Assembly (NCBI GenBank): GCA_003013855.2
Contig: PVNU02000424.1
Location: 1,054,001 to 1,118,000 of the forward strand
Reading direction: 5' to 3'
Source: Liriodendron chinense
Lineage: Eukaryota > Streptophyta > Magnoliopsida > Magnoliales > Magnoliaceae
Length of the DNA: 64,000 bases
This document shows, piece after piece, positions 31,741 to 42,184 of this stretch (position 1 is its first letter; each line of letters opens with the position of its first letter). Both the position numbers and the translations under genes were made by a program. The notes beneath the pieces are model-generated. The model was not told the DNA's origin. It ran no database searches and saw only the letters and a program-made list of their open reading frames with translations.

Positions 31741-32887
31741 CCAGCTTTTTGCTAGTCCCGAGCAAAACATGCGTGAAACAATTTCAAACCTCTCAAACAA
31801 CTCTCCTTCAGAAATCATGTTTCTATCCATTCTAAGACATACAAGTATAAACTTTGGAGAAATTAGGTGCTACCAGTTGAAACCTTAAACTCTCAAAGCA
31901 TAATAAGTATCTACATGAAATTCTCGCTGATCGATTGATAAATAGAAGAACTCAAACAAATCAAACCTAGTGTGCATAGTGAAAGTTCATCTCATGAGTT
32001 TCTGGAATTATCTTCTCCATAGATTAACTAAACTAAGGATCTCAAGATGTACAGAGCAACAACAAGTCAATGACAGGAATTTGCCTTACCGTCCTTCCGA
32101 TGACTTTCACACTACGTCCCATTTCTGGATTTGGTTACGGGTAGACCATCCCCGGGTTGGTAATAGGTAGCCCTTTTTGGAAATTTCCACCATTTTTCCT
32201 TCATTCCCAATTTCATCCTTTCTTTTCCTTTTTCTTTTAAATTAGATAGGATTTTTAAAAATCCATATCTTTCGTTATTTTCCCATGGACGAGGATGGAC
32301 AAAGTACCCCGACTTGGTTTCTCAACACCTTTCAATCAAAGTCTAGCTAATCCACAAATCGCATAATCCTTTCAACCCATGAAAATCGTGTAATGTGAAC
32401 TAGGTGTAAAAGTGTTCAAATTATCTATCAATCACAATAATAGGGGAATTAACATATAAAACCATTATGTTAGGAGAAATTCAAAACTTACAACATCACA
32501 CACTTCGTATCTCCTCTTCTTATACTCATATCATCTCGAATGCATAGAAATAAGGTTTTCTAAAAGAGTTTTGAAATTTGAGAAAATTCGAAAAAAATTT
32601 CCGCATATGAGGCTCGAAATGTTGCAACATGCTAGATGAAGGATCTCATCTCACCCCCCAACCAAATCTTGCATTGTCCTCAATGTGAAAAGATATAGAA
32701 TGATCATGAACATGAGAGCAATGGTAAAATATACGAGAGTGAGAAGAATAGTACCTGAGTGAGCGATCATGGAAGTCTACAACCCAACAACTAAAGCTAC
32801 TAAAACAGTAAAACTAAATAAAACTAAACCTAATCTATGGAAAGCAATAAAAGTAACTAACCCGTCCTTGTAAAAAGAGGATCTCCA
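31741..32887. other. 3' untranslated part of the Athila-type element
   Basis: Between the gag-protease stop and the polypurine tract I see no domain, repeat or antisense gene. Confidence 0.5.
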
Positions 32888-35800
32888 TCAGACTAGGAGA
32901 TCAATTATCAGTATAATATCCAAAAGGACAAAGTTGAGCAGGATCGTCAAGTGGTGTAACAAATTTTTCAGTAGAACTATCCACCATCCTGCTTTGGAAA
33001 GTACATTAATGACATTGATCATTTTATCCCATGGAAAATCCAGCTGAAAAATTTCAGCAGGTTCTTCAACAAAATTGTCACATGTACTAGGAAAGGAGAG
33101 TTGGATTGTTTGGAAATCATTAAGTATGGATCTCCTTTCCTTCTTGTCTGGGCAAAAATTATTCAAGTATGGGTCATCCCAGAAGTGTTCTTCAGTTTGA
33201 ACAAACCAAAGAGATGTGGAGACTTGTATTTCTTCTTCACAAGTCGATATGATCTCCACAAAATCAGAATTCACCGGTGCTTCTACAATTGATTTTTCAG
33301 TTTGGCCCTTTGTGGAAGGAAGCTTTTTTGGCACCGGAGGGGTCTCCCTCAAAGCATGTACAATGTTCTGAATCATGGGATCATCCCAATCCTCAAAGTA
33401 TGTTAAGCACTCCTCGAGTGTATAAGAGACCTCATCGGAGGAAATTTTCAGATTTGAACCCTTTACGTTTTCCTCCTTCTCAGAATTTTGTGTAGGTTGG
33501 AGTGGGTCCTCAACCTCTACACTTTCGGAATTTGGCCTCTCTGTAGGTAAGTCAAGCACCAATTCTTCCAAATCCTGCATAACAAAGTTGTGTAAATCAG
33601 AAATTGGTGACTTGTCAAATAAAATTTCAGAAATTGACACTTCCAAGGTCTTATTAAAATTAGAATTAGATTCATCCTTAGAATGTGTCAAACATGTCCC
33701 CAAACTTTCAGGTAGACCATGTTGGAAAAACTCCCCATCTTCCATGGATTCTATCATGTTTACCTTATAGGGGCCATCATTGTTGTCCCAATCCTCAAAG
33801 GGATCAAAGCTAACAACATCTAGAGGATCAAAATTCTGTGTTAAAGCGAACTCCTCTTCCACGATTGAATCAATCATGTCAACCTCGTGGACATCATCAT
33901 CATCCCTATGCCTTTTGCCTAAGTGGAACACATTCACCTCCAACGTCATGTTCCCAAAGGACATTTGCATCACTCTATTTCGGCAATTTATGATTGCGTT
34001 TGATGTAGCGAGGAATGGGCGGCCTAGAATCACCGGTATTTGGGGGCGAGCATCCATAACCGGTTGTGTGTTCAAGACGATGAAATCTACCGGGTAGTAG
34101 AATTTATCCACTTGGACTAGCACATCCCCAACTATCTCTCTCGGTACACGGATGGATCTATCAGCGAGTTGCAATGTGGTTTTAGTGGGTTTTAATTCAC
34201 CAAGACCCAATTGCTCATATACCGAGTACGGGATCAGATTTACACTTGCCCCCAAGTCTAGCAATGCACGCTCAATCCGGTAGTCTCCAATGATACATGA
34301 AATTGTGGGACTACCGGGATCTTTGAATTTTGGGGGGGTCTTTTGAGTGAGAATGGCACTCACCTGCTCATTTAAGAAGGCCTTTTGTTGTACATTATAT
34401 TTTTGTTTGGTTGTGCATAGGTCCTTTAGAAACTTGGCATAGGAAGGGACTTGTTTGATGGCATCAAGCAAGGGAATGTTGATCTTGACTTGCCTAAAAA
34501 TCTCTAGAATATCATGACAGTTTGGGAGAGATTTTGGGGCAACTAATCTCGAAGGGAATTGTGCTACGGGCTTATAGATGCGTTCCTTCTCTTGTGGGGT
34601 TAAGTTGGATCCGTCATCATCCTCAGAATTTACCGGATCATTAGGCTTGTCGGCCTTCACCGGAATAGATTTGTCGATTTGTTTACCACTTCTAAGAGTG
34701 GTGACAATTTGGCTTGCTCCATATGTTGGTTGAAGGGATCAGGAATGCTTACTTCATGTACTTGTTTTGGATTGGGCTGAGGTTGGGCTGGAAAAGTCCC
34801 TTCCCTAGCATTCAAGCGTCCCTTAATCTCATCAACCGAGACTTTAAGCTCTTGGAACATTTGCTGATTTGTTTGATTGATTTGCGTTTGCCCTTGTATA
34901 AACGCTTTCAAGGTATCCTCCATTGAGAATTGAGGTGGGGCCATATTTTGTATGGGTGACCCTCCTTGGGAGTTGGTAGGATTTCCCGTGGGAGCATTCT
35001 TCCAACTGAAATTTAGGTGGTTCTTCCAACTGTTATTGTACGTATTACCCACCGGTCCATTGAAAGGCCGTTGATACCCATATGTGGCATTTGCATGTTC
35101 ATGTAACACTTCTCAAAATGCAGGAATTGTGGGACAATCTTGCGTAGCGTGTAAATCGGTGTGACAAATCCCACATATGGTCTCAATAGCTTCATTGGAC
35201 TTTGGAACTCCACTTTTACTAAGTTCCATGGCCTCGATCTTCCTTGTGAGGTTGGCTATCCTTGCATTCACGTCGTCTTCCTCCTTGAAGATAGACATCC
35301 CTCCTTTCTCTTTCTCTTGAGTAGGCTTGGGGTTGTTGGGTTTATCTGTGGTATCCCAAGATTGGGCATTTTCAGCCAACATATCCAAATAACTCCAAGC
35401 CTCATCTGGATTTTTGCTCATAAACTCGCCATTGCACATCATCTCTACAAATTGGCGCATATTAGAACTTAATCCATCATTGAAAAAATTTATAATTCGC
35501 CAACTCTCATAGCCATGATGTAGGCAAGCAAGTAGGAGGTCCTTAAATCTCTCCCAACATTGGAAGAAAGATTCACCCTCTTTAGCCGAAAAATTCATTA
35601 TGGCTCTTCGAAGGGTGTTCGTTTTATGAGCCGGGAAGAACTTTTTCAAGAATTCCCGGGTCATCTCATTCCATGACCCAATCGAATGTGGTCTAAGAGA
35701 GTGAAGCCAATTTTTGGCTTTTTCTTTCAATGAAAAGGGAAAGAGTTTAAGCTTAATGGTATCTTCAGAAACATTGGTGTGTTGCAAGGTAGCCACCACT

Positions 35801-36192
35801 TCTTCGAATTCTTTTAAGTGCAGATATGGCCTGTCAGAGTCTAGCCCATGGAACTTTGGTATAAGTTGAATCACACCCGGCTTTATATCAATGTTTCCGC
35901 CGTTTGGTGGTAGAACTACGCAAGAGGGTGTAATTGCATGGGCTGGTTGTAGGTAATCCCATAGTGATCTCATTGGAGGAACGTTATGTACCTCATTCTC
36001 TCCTACTCCCTCTTGATTTGCGTTTATAGTTGGAGTAGGAGGGGGAGGATTCCTTAAAGGTGTTTGATCCATACTCCCCAAACTTTCATAACATTTTTGG
36101 TAATTCCGAACACGTCTATGGAATGGCAATGGTCCAACTAAACCACCTTCGGATTGGAGACGATTAGAGTGGTTACGTTCCCAACGGGACAT
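32888..36192 (-). pseudogene. Athila gag-protease polyprotein, broken
   Basis: Starts at ATG 36192 (MSRWERNHSNRLQ). Gag capsid shows IPKFHGLDSDRPYLHLKEFE, KLFPFSLKEKAKNWLHSL and FSAKEGESFFQCWERFKDLL, which are Athila signatures. A CX2CX4H-type remnant CGICHTDLHATQDC follows. The protease (about 34100-34300) has the Athila-type active site LLDLGASVNLIPYSVYEQLG and the flap/C-terminal VILGRPFLATSNAIINCRN. The acidic C-terminal extension is long and of unknown role, and no RT follows. Breaks: an in-frame TGA at 35113-35115, where related codons suggest CGA, and a frameshift near 34720 just before the protease half. An intact version would make virus-like-particle protein and its protease only. 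Confidence 0.88.
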
Positions 36193-36426
36193 AAACCACT
36201 CAACTAAAACTAAGCTATTCCTAAATCCTAGAAATCTGAAATTAATCTGGAAATTGAAAAAAATCTGCAAAAAGCTAAGTTAGAAGGATATTACCCGATG
36301 TGACTTGAACTAGAGAAGAAATCCTACAAAACAAACAATTTTGATTAGTTCTAAGAAATCAGAAAAAACCCTATCTAATTCTACTTCTACAACCACTAAA
36401 ACAATTTGAAAACCGTTATCTAAATT

Positions 36427-36443
36427 CCCCGGCAGCGGCGCCA
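36427..36443 (-). other. Primer binding site of the Athila-type element
   Basis: Minus strand TGGCGCCGCTGCCGGGG, six bases inside the 5' LTR. It equals the complement of plant tRNA-Asp 3' end except one base, the primer usual for Athila and many gypsy elements. Confidence 0.85.
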
Positions 36444-36449
36444 AAAACT

Positions 36450-37824
36450 TGTTCGCTCGCCTCAAGTGTAAGGCTGCGATGTAGTAATAAAGCTCGGTAA
36501 GACCGAGGTCGATCCACAGGGAATTGGATAACAAATTCCAAACTATTCCAGCAACTCAGTTTGCAATAGATAAGAGATTCAATTGGAATAATTACGCCTA
36601 AAACAGTAACTTAATGAAAATCAGTAGTTTAAGGTACTAAGGTATTCAAGGATCCACTTGTAGCAATCCCATGTCAATCCAATCAATCCAAGCAAGATAC
36701 ACAACTAGATTTGAAGTACTATCTCTCATCTAGTTGGAAAATAAAGCATTAAACACATTCAATCCCATTCAAGTTGAACTTCCAAGTTCTAGTCCCATTC
36801 AATCAATGTAGAATTCAAAATCATAGCCTTCGGAGTAACAGCTATGCCTATGGACTATAGCCTGATCAAAGATTACTATAATTCGAATCTAAACAAGCAC
36901 CATAGGATAATCTCAGAGAATTGCAAGGAATTCATGTCCGGAGCACATGAACTCTCATAAAACATCTCAAACTATCAACTTGAAGAACTAAAATAAATAA
37001 AAAATCCAAACTTGAATTGAAAGTACTTGAATTAACTGAATCAAATCATGAAATTAGCTACAAGCTTCACCTCTCAGCCTTAGCTGAGAGATTCTAGCCG
37101 AGCATTGTCATACTACAACTATAACTCAAATAAGAAAACATAATAACTAGAAAAATCAGAGTTTGGAGGGTTGCAGACGCTCCACGACGGCTTTCGTCCT
37201 CTCCCATGACATCCCTTACCTTCTATGATACCATAAGAAGAGCCCCTAGGTGTCCTTTTATATTGAGGACACTCGGTTGCGTCGAAATCTTCCAGAAACC
37301 GCGTAAGGTTACGCAGTGCGCAGTATTTTTCGGAGCCCAAAATAGCAATTGCCTATTTTGTATGTGGCCGACCGGTCGGATGACCGGTCGGACCTACCTT
37401 GCAATCAGTCCAGCAAGCACACAGGGGAGGACGACCTGTTGACCGACCGGTCAAGACCGGTCGGACCAAACTGGTCTTGTTCCAGCGAGCTCAGCAGAGG
37501 GCACCGACCGGTCAAGACCGGTCGTACCAACTGGTCCTTCTTCTAGTGGTTTCCAAAGGTGCGGCCGACCGGTCGGACTAACTATTCTTCTTCTTTTTCT
37601 TCTTTTCTTTATTCTCTTTTCTCCCTCTTTCTTCTTCCTTCTTTGGTCTACCTTGGACCTTCATTCACAGGTTCTAAATGGACCCTTTTTGGTCTCCAAT
37701 TGAGTGAAGTCTGCCCTCATCCCTACAATCACAAAACATGCGTTAGATGTGCCTTTTAATCATGAAAACCGTGCATATGTTATGATGTAGTGGGCTATGC
37801 ACTGTATAAATTGGAGGTTCAACA
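36450..37824 (-). repeat. 5' LTR of the Athila-type element
   Basis: 1375 bp, same borders as the 3' copy (TGTTCGCTCGCC... ...GAGGTTCAACA). TATA box on the minus strand at about 37255-37265 and the GACCGGTC cluster at 37366-37578. Confidence 0.93.
37366..37578. repeat. GACCGGTC palindrome cluster in Athila U3 (5' LTR)
   Basis: Same motif as in the 3' LTR but a different arrangement: an extra GACCGGTCGG unit at 37383 and a lost half-site near 37500, so copy number changed after insertion. Confidence 0.9.
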
Positions 37825-37829
37825 ATTGA
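37825..37829. repeat. Target-site duplication of the Athila-type element, right copy
   Basis: ATTGA, identical to 30351-30355. Confidence 0.93.
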
Positions 37830-39912
37830 TGATGTCCCCCTGATGATGGATGGTGTGAATGTCTCGATGATCCCTTTGATTAGGACAGGATGATGATTGG
37901 ATTCACGACTTTATGTTGGAGAGGGCCGCAGGTCCAGATCTGACCGTTGATTCTTCGATCGGGGTTACCGGGACCCTTCTTGATGGTTCAGATGCCTTTT
38001 TCGATAGTCAGATTGGTCAGGATGCTATGATGTGTGGTGTGATCTTTGTTGATATCCCTTTTGGTGGGGAGTATCGCCCTTCTCCCGATCATCGGTCCTT
38101 TACGCACTCGATTCACGAGGTGGGCGAGTCTTCTCATGCGGCTGAGGTCGTGACAGTTTCAGACAGCGATGCGACTATATTAGACATAGCCGTTACTGGG
38201 GATAGGTCAGGGGCTGTTGAGTCTGCAGAGGTCCCAGCTTTTCCTTCTCCTTCGCCCGTCGATCTTCTGATCCTTGATGAACTGTCATTGATTTCTGGGC
38301 CTTTTGTCCTGGAGGGGATTCCTGTGAGGACTTGTCAGTTGCTTTCCTCGTCCTTCTTGCTCAGCCACAGCTGCTTGCTTGGCTTGACAGCTTGTCAGCG
38401 TATGAGATTCGAGATTTAGAGTCCTATGGCTTCGGCAGTTTGATCCATATGGCTAGAGTTGACATTGACTGGAGGATGCTCGGGGCTGCACTAATTGACT
38501 GGGTCCCCTCGTTGAACTTGTTTGCGTTCAACGACATGGAGATGGGACCCTCTTTGGAGGAGCTTGCGCGTTTGACCGGTCTTTCCTGGGATTATAATCA
38601 GTATTTCTCGTCGAAGACTTTGTCGAAGACTGCCACACCGCAGAACTGGTTCGGGATTTCCTATCTTGTTCAGCCTACAGTTGCTGGCCAGGATGCTATG
38701 GTGTTCTCCTTGGACTTGCTGTATGATCTTTTTTCGGGTCCTCGGAGTGTGGCAGGGTCTCTACTTGCTCGGAATGCACTGATCTTCTGCTTAATTGCTG
38801 AGGTGCTATTCTCGGGATGGCGCAGGTCTCAGACCCCTTTACTTTTTGAGGTGATGAGCCGAGTTATCTAACGTCAGGGGATCATTTCTCTCGTCCTGGC
38901 TGAGCTGTTTAATGGGCTGACTGACTGTGCCCTGGGCCGCACTCATGTCCTTCGCTGCTGCTGTGCATTTCTCTAGGTATCTTCTTTGCGCCTTTCTTTT
39001 CTTTTCCTATTTTTTAGGGATTACTCTGCTCTAGCTGAATTTCTTTTCTTTCTTGTGATTAGGTCTGGCTATGGGAGCATCTTTCGTTGACTGTTCCTGT
39101 ACCTTTTCCTGGCACCCGTCGCCCAGACCTTATGCGACACATCATGGAGTTTCTTCCGCATATGGCTAGGATGAGTGAGCCCTTATATCGCCGAATGTTC
39201 ACTGAACTTCGTGACTGGAATGTCCGCTGGGAATCATCTTGGCTTTCGCTTCCTCCAGTACTTTGTGATGCGCACCGCCTTCCTCTGATGCTGGTAGGCT
39301 TTCGATCTTACTTTTCTTATCACCCTATCCGGTTCTTGCGGCAGTTCGGATATGAGCAGGATAGTTCCTCCTTTTGCTTTCACGGGTATCGGACGTCGAG
39401 CACTTCCATCTAGAACATCTGACTTTAGGACTCAGGTTGATGGATCCTGGGCGAGTTACTTAACTGCTGATTTGCTTGGTTTCGAGCTGCGGTCTTTTCC
39501 GATGGCGACCGCCCCATATCAGTACTGGATTGCTGAGCAGTCCCTATACCGGCGCATTCCTTGTTGGCACTAGACTGCCGATGAGGATGAGCAGGATATT
39601 CTTGGAGATGCTGGCTCTTCATCTGGTTCATATGAGCCCTTTGAGGAGCGCCCATTCATCGATCATGGTTTTCTTTTGACCACTCATGGCCATTTGCTGT
39701 CTGAGATTTCCACACTTCGGTATCATTGTGAGATGATGTCGAGGAGATTGGCTGCCAATCAGAGGTTGTCTGATGAGGAGACAGCGATCCGTACCCTTGA
39801 GCGCGATGAGGCGCATTACCTGCGTATGGAGGTGAGCAGGTTGAGAGCGAGGCTACTTCATTATGAGTCAGAGGTCTTACCTGATATGGTCGAGGAAGAG
39901 AGTAGAGATTGA
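37830..39912 (+). pseudogene. O antisense gene, main part: plant-mobile-domain-like region and C-terminal coiled coil
   Basis: Plus-strand gene opposite to O gag-pol. After an Asp/Ser-rich stretch (37913-38330) comes a domain (38332-38965) with LESYGFGSLIHMARVDIDWR, LNLFAFNDMEMGPSLEELAR and a downstream VWLWEHL...RFLRQFGYEQ segment (39064-39360). That order recalls plant mobile domain/aminotransferase-like proteins, which often travel in transposons. A likely intron with GT-AG borders spans about 38976-39062. The last part (39670-39912) is a charged coiled coil ending VEEESRD and a stop. Breaks: frameshifts near 37885, 38325 and 39360, TAA at 38869-38871, and a TAG at the exon 3' border near 38973-38975. 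In Tat-lineage retrotransposons extra antisense ORFs occur exactly here; the function is unknown. Confidence 0.65.
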
Positions 39913-41002
39913 TTGTGTTGGCCATCCGTACATTCCCTTTTGCATGACTGGTGATGATGCATTTTTTGTATTTTTTGAAAAAGATGAATGATATATGTAA
40001 AAGAAATATGATGCATTTAGTGAAAAAGGAGAAAACTTTTATTGAAAATCTATTGTGCCATGAGTTGCCTTGTGAGTGTGTCTGGATTTTGTGTCAGGAT
40101 GTAGGAATCAGAGCTGAGGCTCGGCCAATGCTTTGACTGATGTCTCGAGATTGACTTGTGAGATCCCTTTGGTTCCCTAGAGGTGTAGGCAATGAAAACT
40201 GTTACTTCTTGAGATTGTCAGAGTTTGTAGAGTTCTTTGTTCCCGACTGTACTTCTTCTTGTTCTTGAACTGCAATCCGCTTGAACTGATTCGGACCGTC
40301 TGATTTCTTGGTACCTGCACTTTTAATTTTTTCTTTTTCTATTTGAGACATTTTTTCCTGCAGCGCTCTTTCGAGTTTTCACTATAGCCGGCCTTTTCCC
40401 GTCATTTTTGCCTGTGGCGCCCTTTCGGGTTTTCACCACGTCCCGGGTATTTGATCTTGCTTGTCCCTTGGCAGCAATGCTGTTTTTACCCTCAGCGCCC
40501 TTTTGGGTTTTCACCAAGTCCGCTGTATGCCCACTGTTTTTACTCGGAGCGCCCTTTCGGGTTTTCACTCCGCCCTCTTTGTTTAGGCACACATTTTTTT
40601 TCTTTTTTTTTCTCTGGATTTTTGGATAACTGCGGCGGCTAGAGGTCGAGAATCCGTCATTACCGGCCGATGGCAGTCTTTCAGCCCTTATCCTATGTTA
40701 TGATGATAGAGCTGTTGGTCTTAGCTAAAGACCCTTCTGAGATGGATGGATGGATGACTGTGTTTCTTCTTGGGTTGATTTTTCTTGGGTGTCTTGCTTT
40801 GGCTTCCCATTTTCTTTCTCTTTTCTTTTTTGCATTCTCTCTCCCCTTTTTTTTGTGTCTTTTTCTTCTCTCTTTTTTTTTTCTTTTTGAATCCCCTTAT
40901 TTGAAATACTTGTTAGTGGACTGAAACGATTTCTCAGAGGTTTTAGCTTTGACCTCTTGACTTCAGCTCTATTAAAGTAACTCTTGATAAAGTCAGAATG
41001 AC
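39913..41002. other. O spacer between integrase and the antisense gene
   Basis: The two convergent genes of O end here. It holds the GCGCCCTTTCGGG repeat (40355-40575) and a pyrimidine-rich stretch (about 40760-40900). No further gene is visible. Confidence 0.5.
40355..40575. repeat. Four repeats of GCGCCCTTTCGGGTTTTCAC, about 62-bp period
   Basis: Copies start near 40364, 40430, 40496 and 40549, each with GCGCYCTTTYGRGTTTTCAC. On the minus strand they would read VKTRKGAxGKN, but the frame has no domain. The CCCTTTCGGG core can form a short hairpin. Located in the 3' UTR side of both convergent O genes. Confidence 0.8.
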
Positions 41003-42163
41003 TTACCCGTGAAAGATCTTCACTTTGTCGGTGTTGATTGGATTAGGAAGATCCACCCCTCTCATGCTAGTGAGTCTGAGGGCGCCTCCGGGAAGTACTT
41101 CCCTGATGATCAGCGATCCGTCCCACGAGGGTTTGAACTTTCCTCTGGGATCAGGATGGTGCGATGGTAGGATCTTCTTCATGACCATGTCGCCCACCTT
41201 GAAACTTCTTTTTCGGACTCTCTTGTTGTAAGCTCGAGGGATCCTTTTCTGAAAGCACTGGGAATGACTTAATGCACGCATGCGCTTCTCATCTGTAATT
41301 GATCGAATCTGGCCCATTGCCATTCTCCTTCTTCAATTCCTGCTTTCTAGTAATACCCGTAGTGATGGTATTTCCACCTCGACTGGTAGAACTGCTTCCA
41401 TTCCATAAGTAAGTTCAAAAGGAGTAACGCCTGTAGCAGACCGTACAGACGTTCGATAGGCCCAAAGTGCATATGGGAGCATGTCTGACCAATCTCGATA
41501 AGTCACGACCATCTTCTCGAGTATCGTGACGATTATTTTGTTTGCGGCTTCCACCCCACCATTCATCTGAGGACGATAGGGGCTTGATCGATGACACTGA
41601 ATCTTGAACTTGCTGAGAAAGTCATCCATCTTCTTATTGACGAACGGGGTCCCATTATCTGTAATGATAGCATTAGGGATTCCATACTGGCATATGATGT
41701 TGCTCTTCATGAATTTGATCACCTGGGATGCTGCAATTGTGGTGTAGAAGGCTGCTTCTACCCACTTGGTGAAGTAGTCGACTGCCACAAGTATATACTC
41801 ATGACCATTTGATGCTTTGGGACTAATCTTCCCAATGATGTCGAGTCCCCACATAGAGAAGGGTCAGGGAGTTGTCAGGTTGTATAATTCTGATGATGGG
41901 GCATGAGTCTGGTTCGCATGCTCCTGACACTTGAAGCATTTTTTGACGTGCTGGCAGCAGTCTGTCTCCATGGTGAGCCAATAGTAGCTGAGTCGTAGAA
42001 TCTTCTTTGCCATCATGTGCCCGTTCATGTGTGGGCCACAGATTCCTTCGTATATTTCTTTCATGATCTTTGCCGCTTCTGTTTCATCGACGCATCGAAG
42101 GAGGATGTGATTATAGGATCGCTTGTAAAGAATTTCGCCACTGATGGTGAACTGGTCGGCCAA
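41003..42163 (-). pseudogene. Integrase of element O
   Basis: The minus strand carries the zinc-binding HHCC region (EGICGPHMNGHMMAKKILRL, then CCQHVKKCFKCQEH), then a DDE core: WGLDIIGKISP, IITDNGTPFVNKK and NGGVEAANKIIVT. All three acidic catalytic residues are present. A C-terminal GPY/F-like segment follows (FKPSWDGSLIIREVLPGGAL). In an active element it would insert the cDNA. In-frame stops before WGLDIIG (41864-41866) and after LLESRN (41333-41335) inactivate it. The frame (register 2) differs from that of RT. Confidence 0.88.
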
Positions 42164-42184
42164 ACGCTGGATGGTTCGACGATT

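Larger units (their letters stand above)
30356..37824 (-). mobile_element. Complete Athila-type gag-protease-only retrotransposon (TR-GAG-like)
   Basis: Two LTRs of 1375 bp (30356-31730 and 36450-37824), TG...CA ends, and perfect 5-bp target duplications ATTGA. The 4.7-kb interior carries, on the minus strand, a primer site complementary to tRNA-Asp type sequence, Athila gag and protease, and a polypurine tract. No RT, RNase H or integrase is present and there is no internal gap in gag-pro. It therefore depends on another element for replication, which is the published definition of a terminal-repeat-with-GAG element. It sits inside the antisense gene of element O. Confidence 0.92.

Noticed and set aside
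40323..40592. Minus-strand 89-codon frame with VKTRKGA repeats as a protein
   Set aside because: Better explained as a short DNA repeat read in one frame; no start context or homology.
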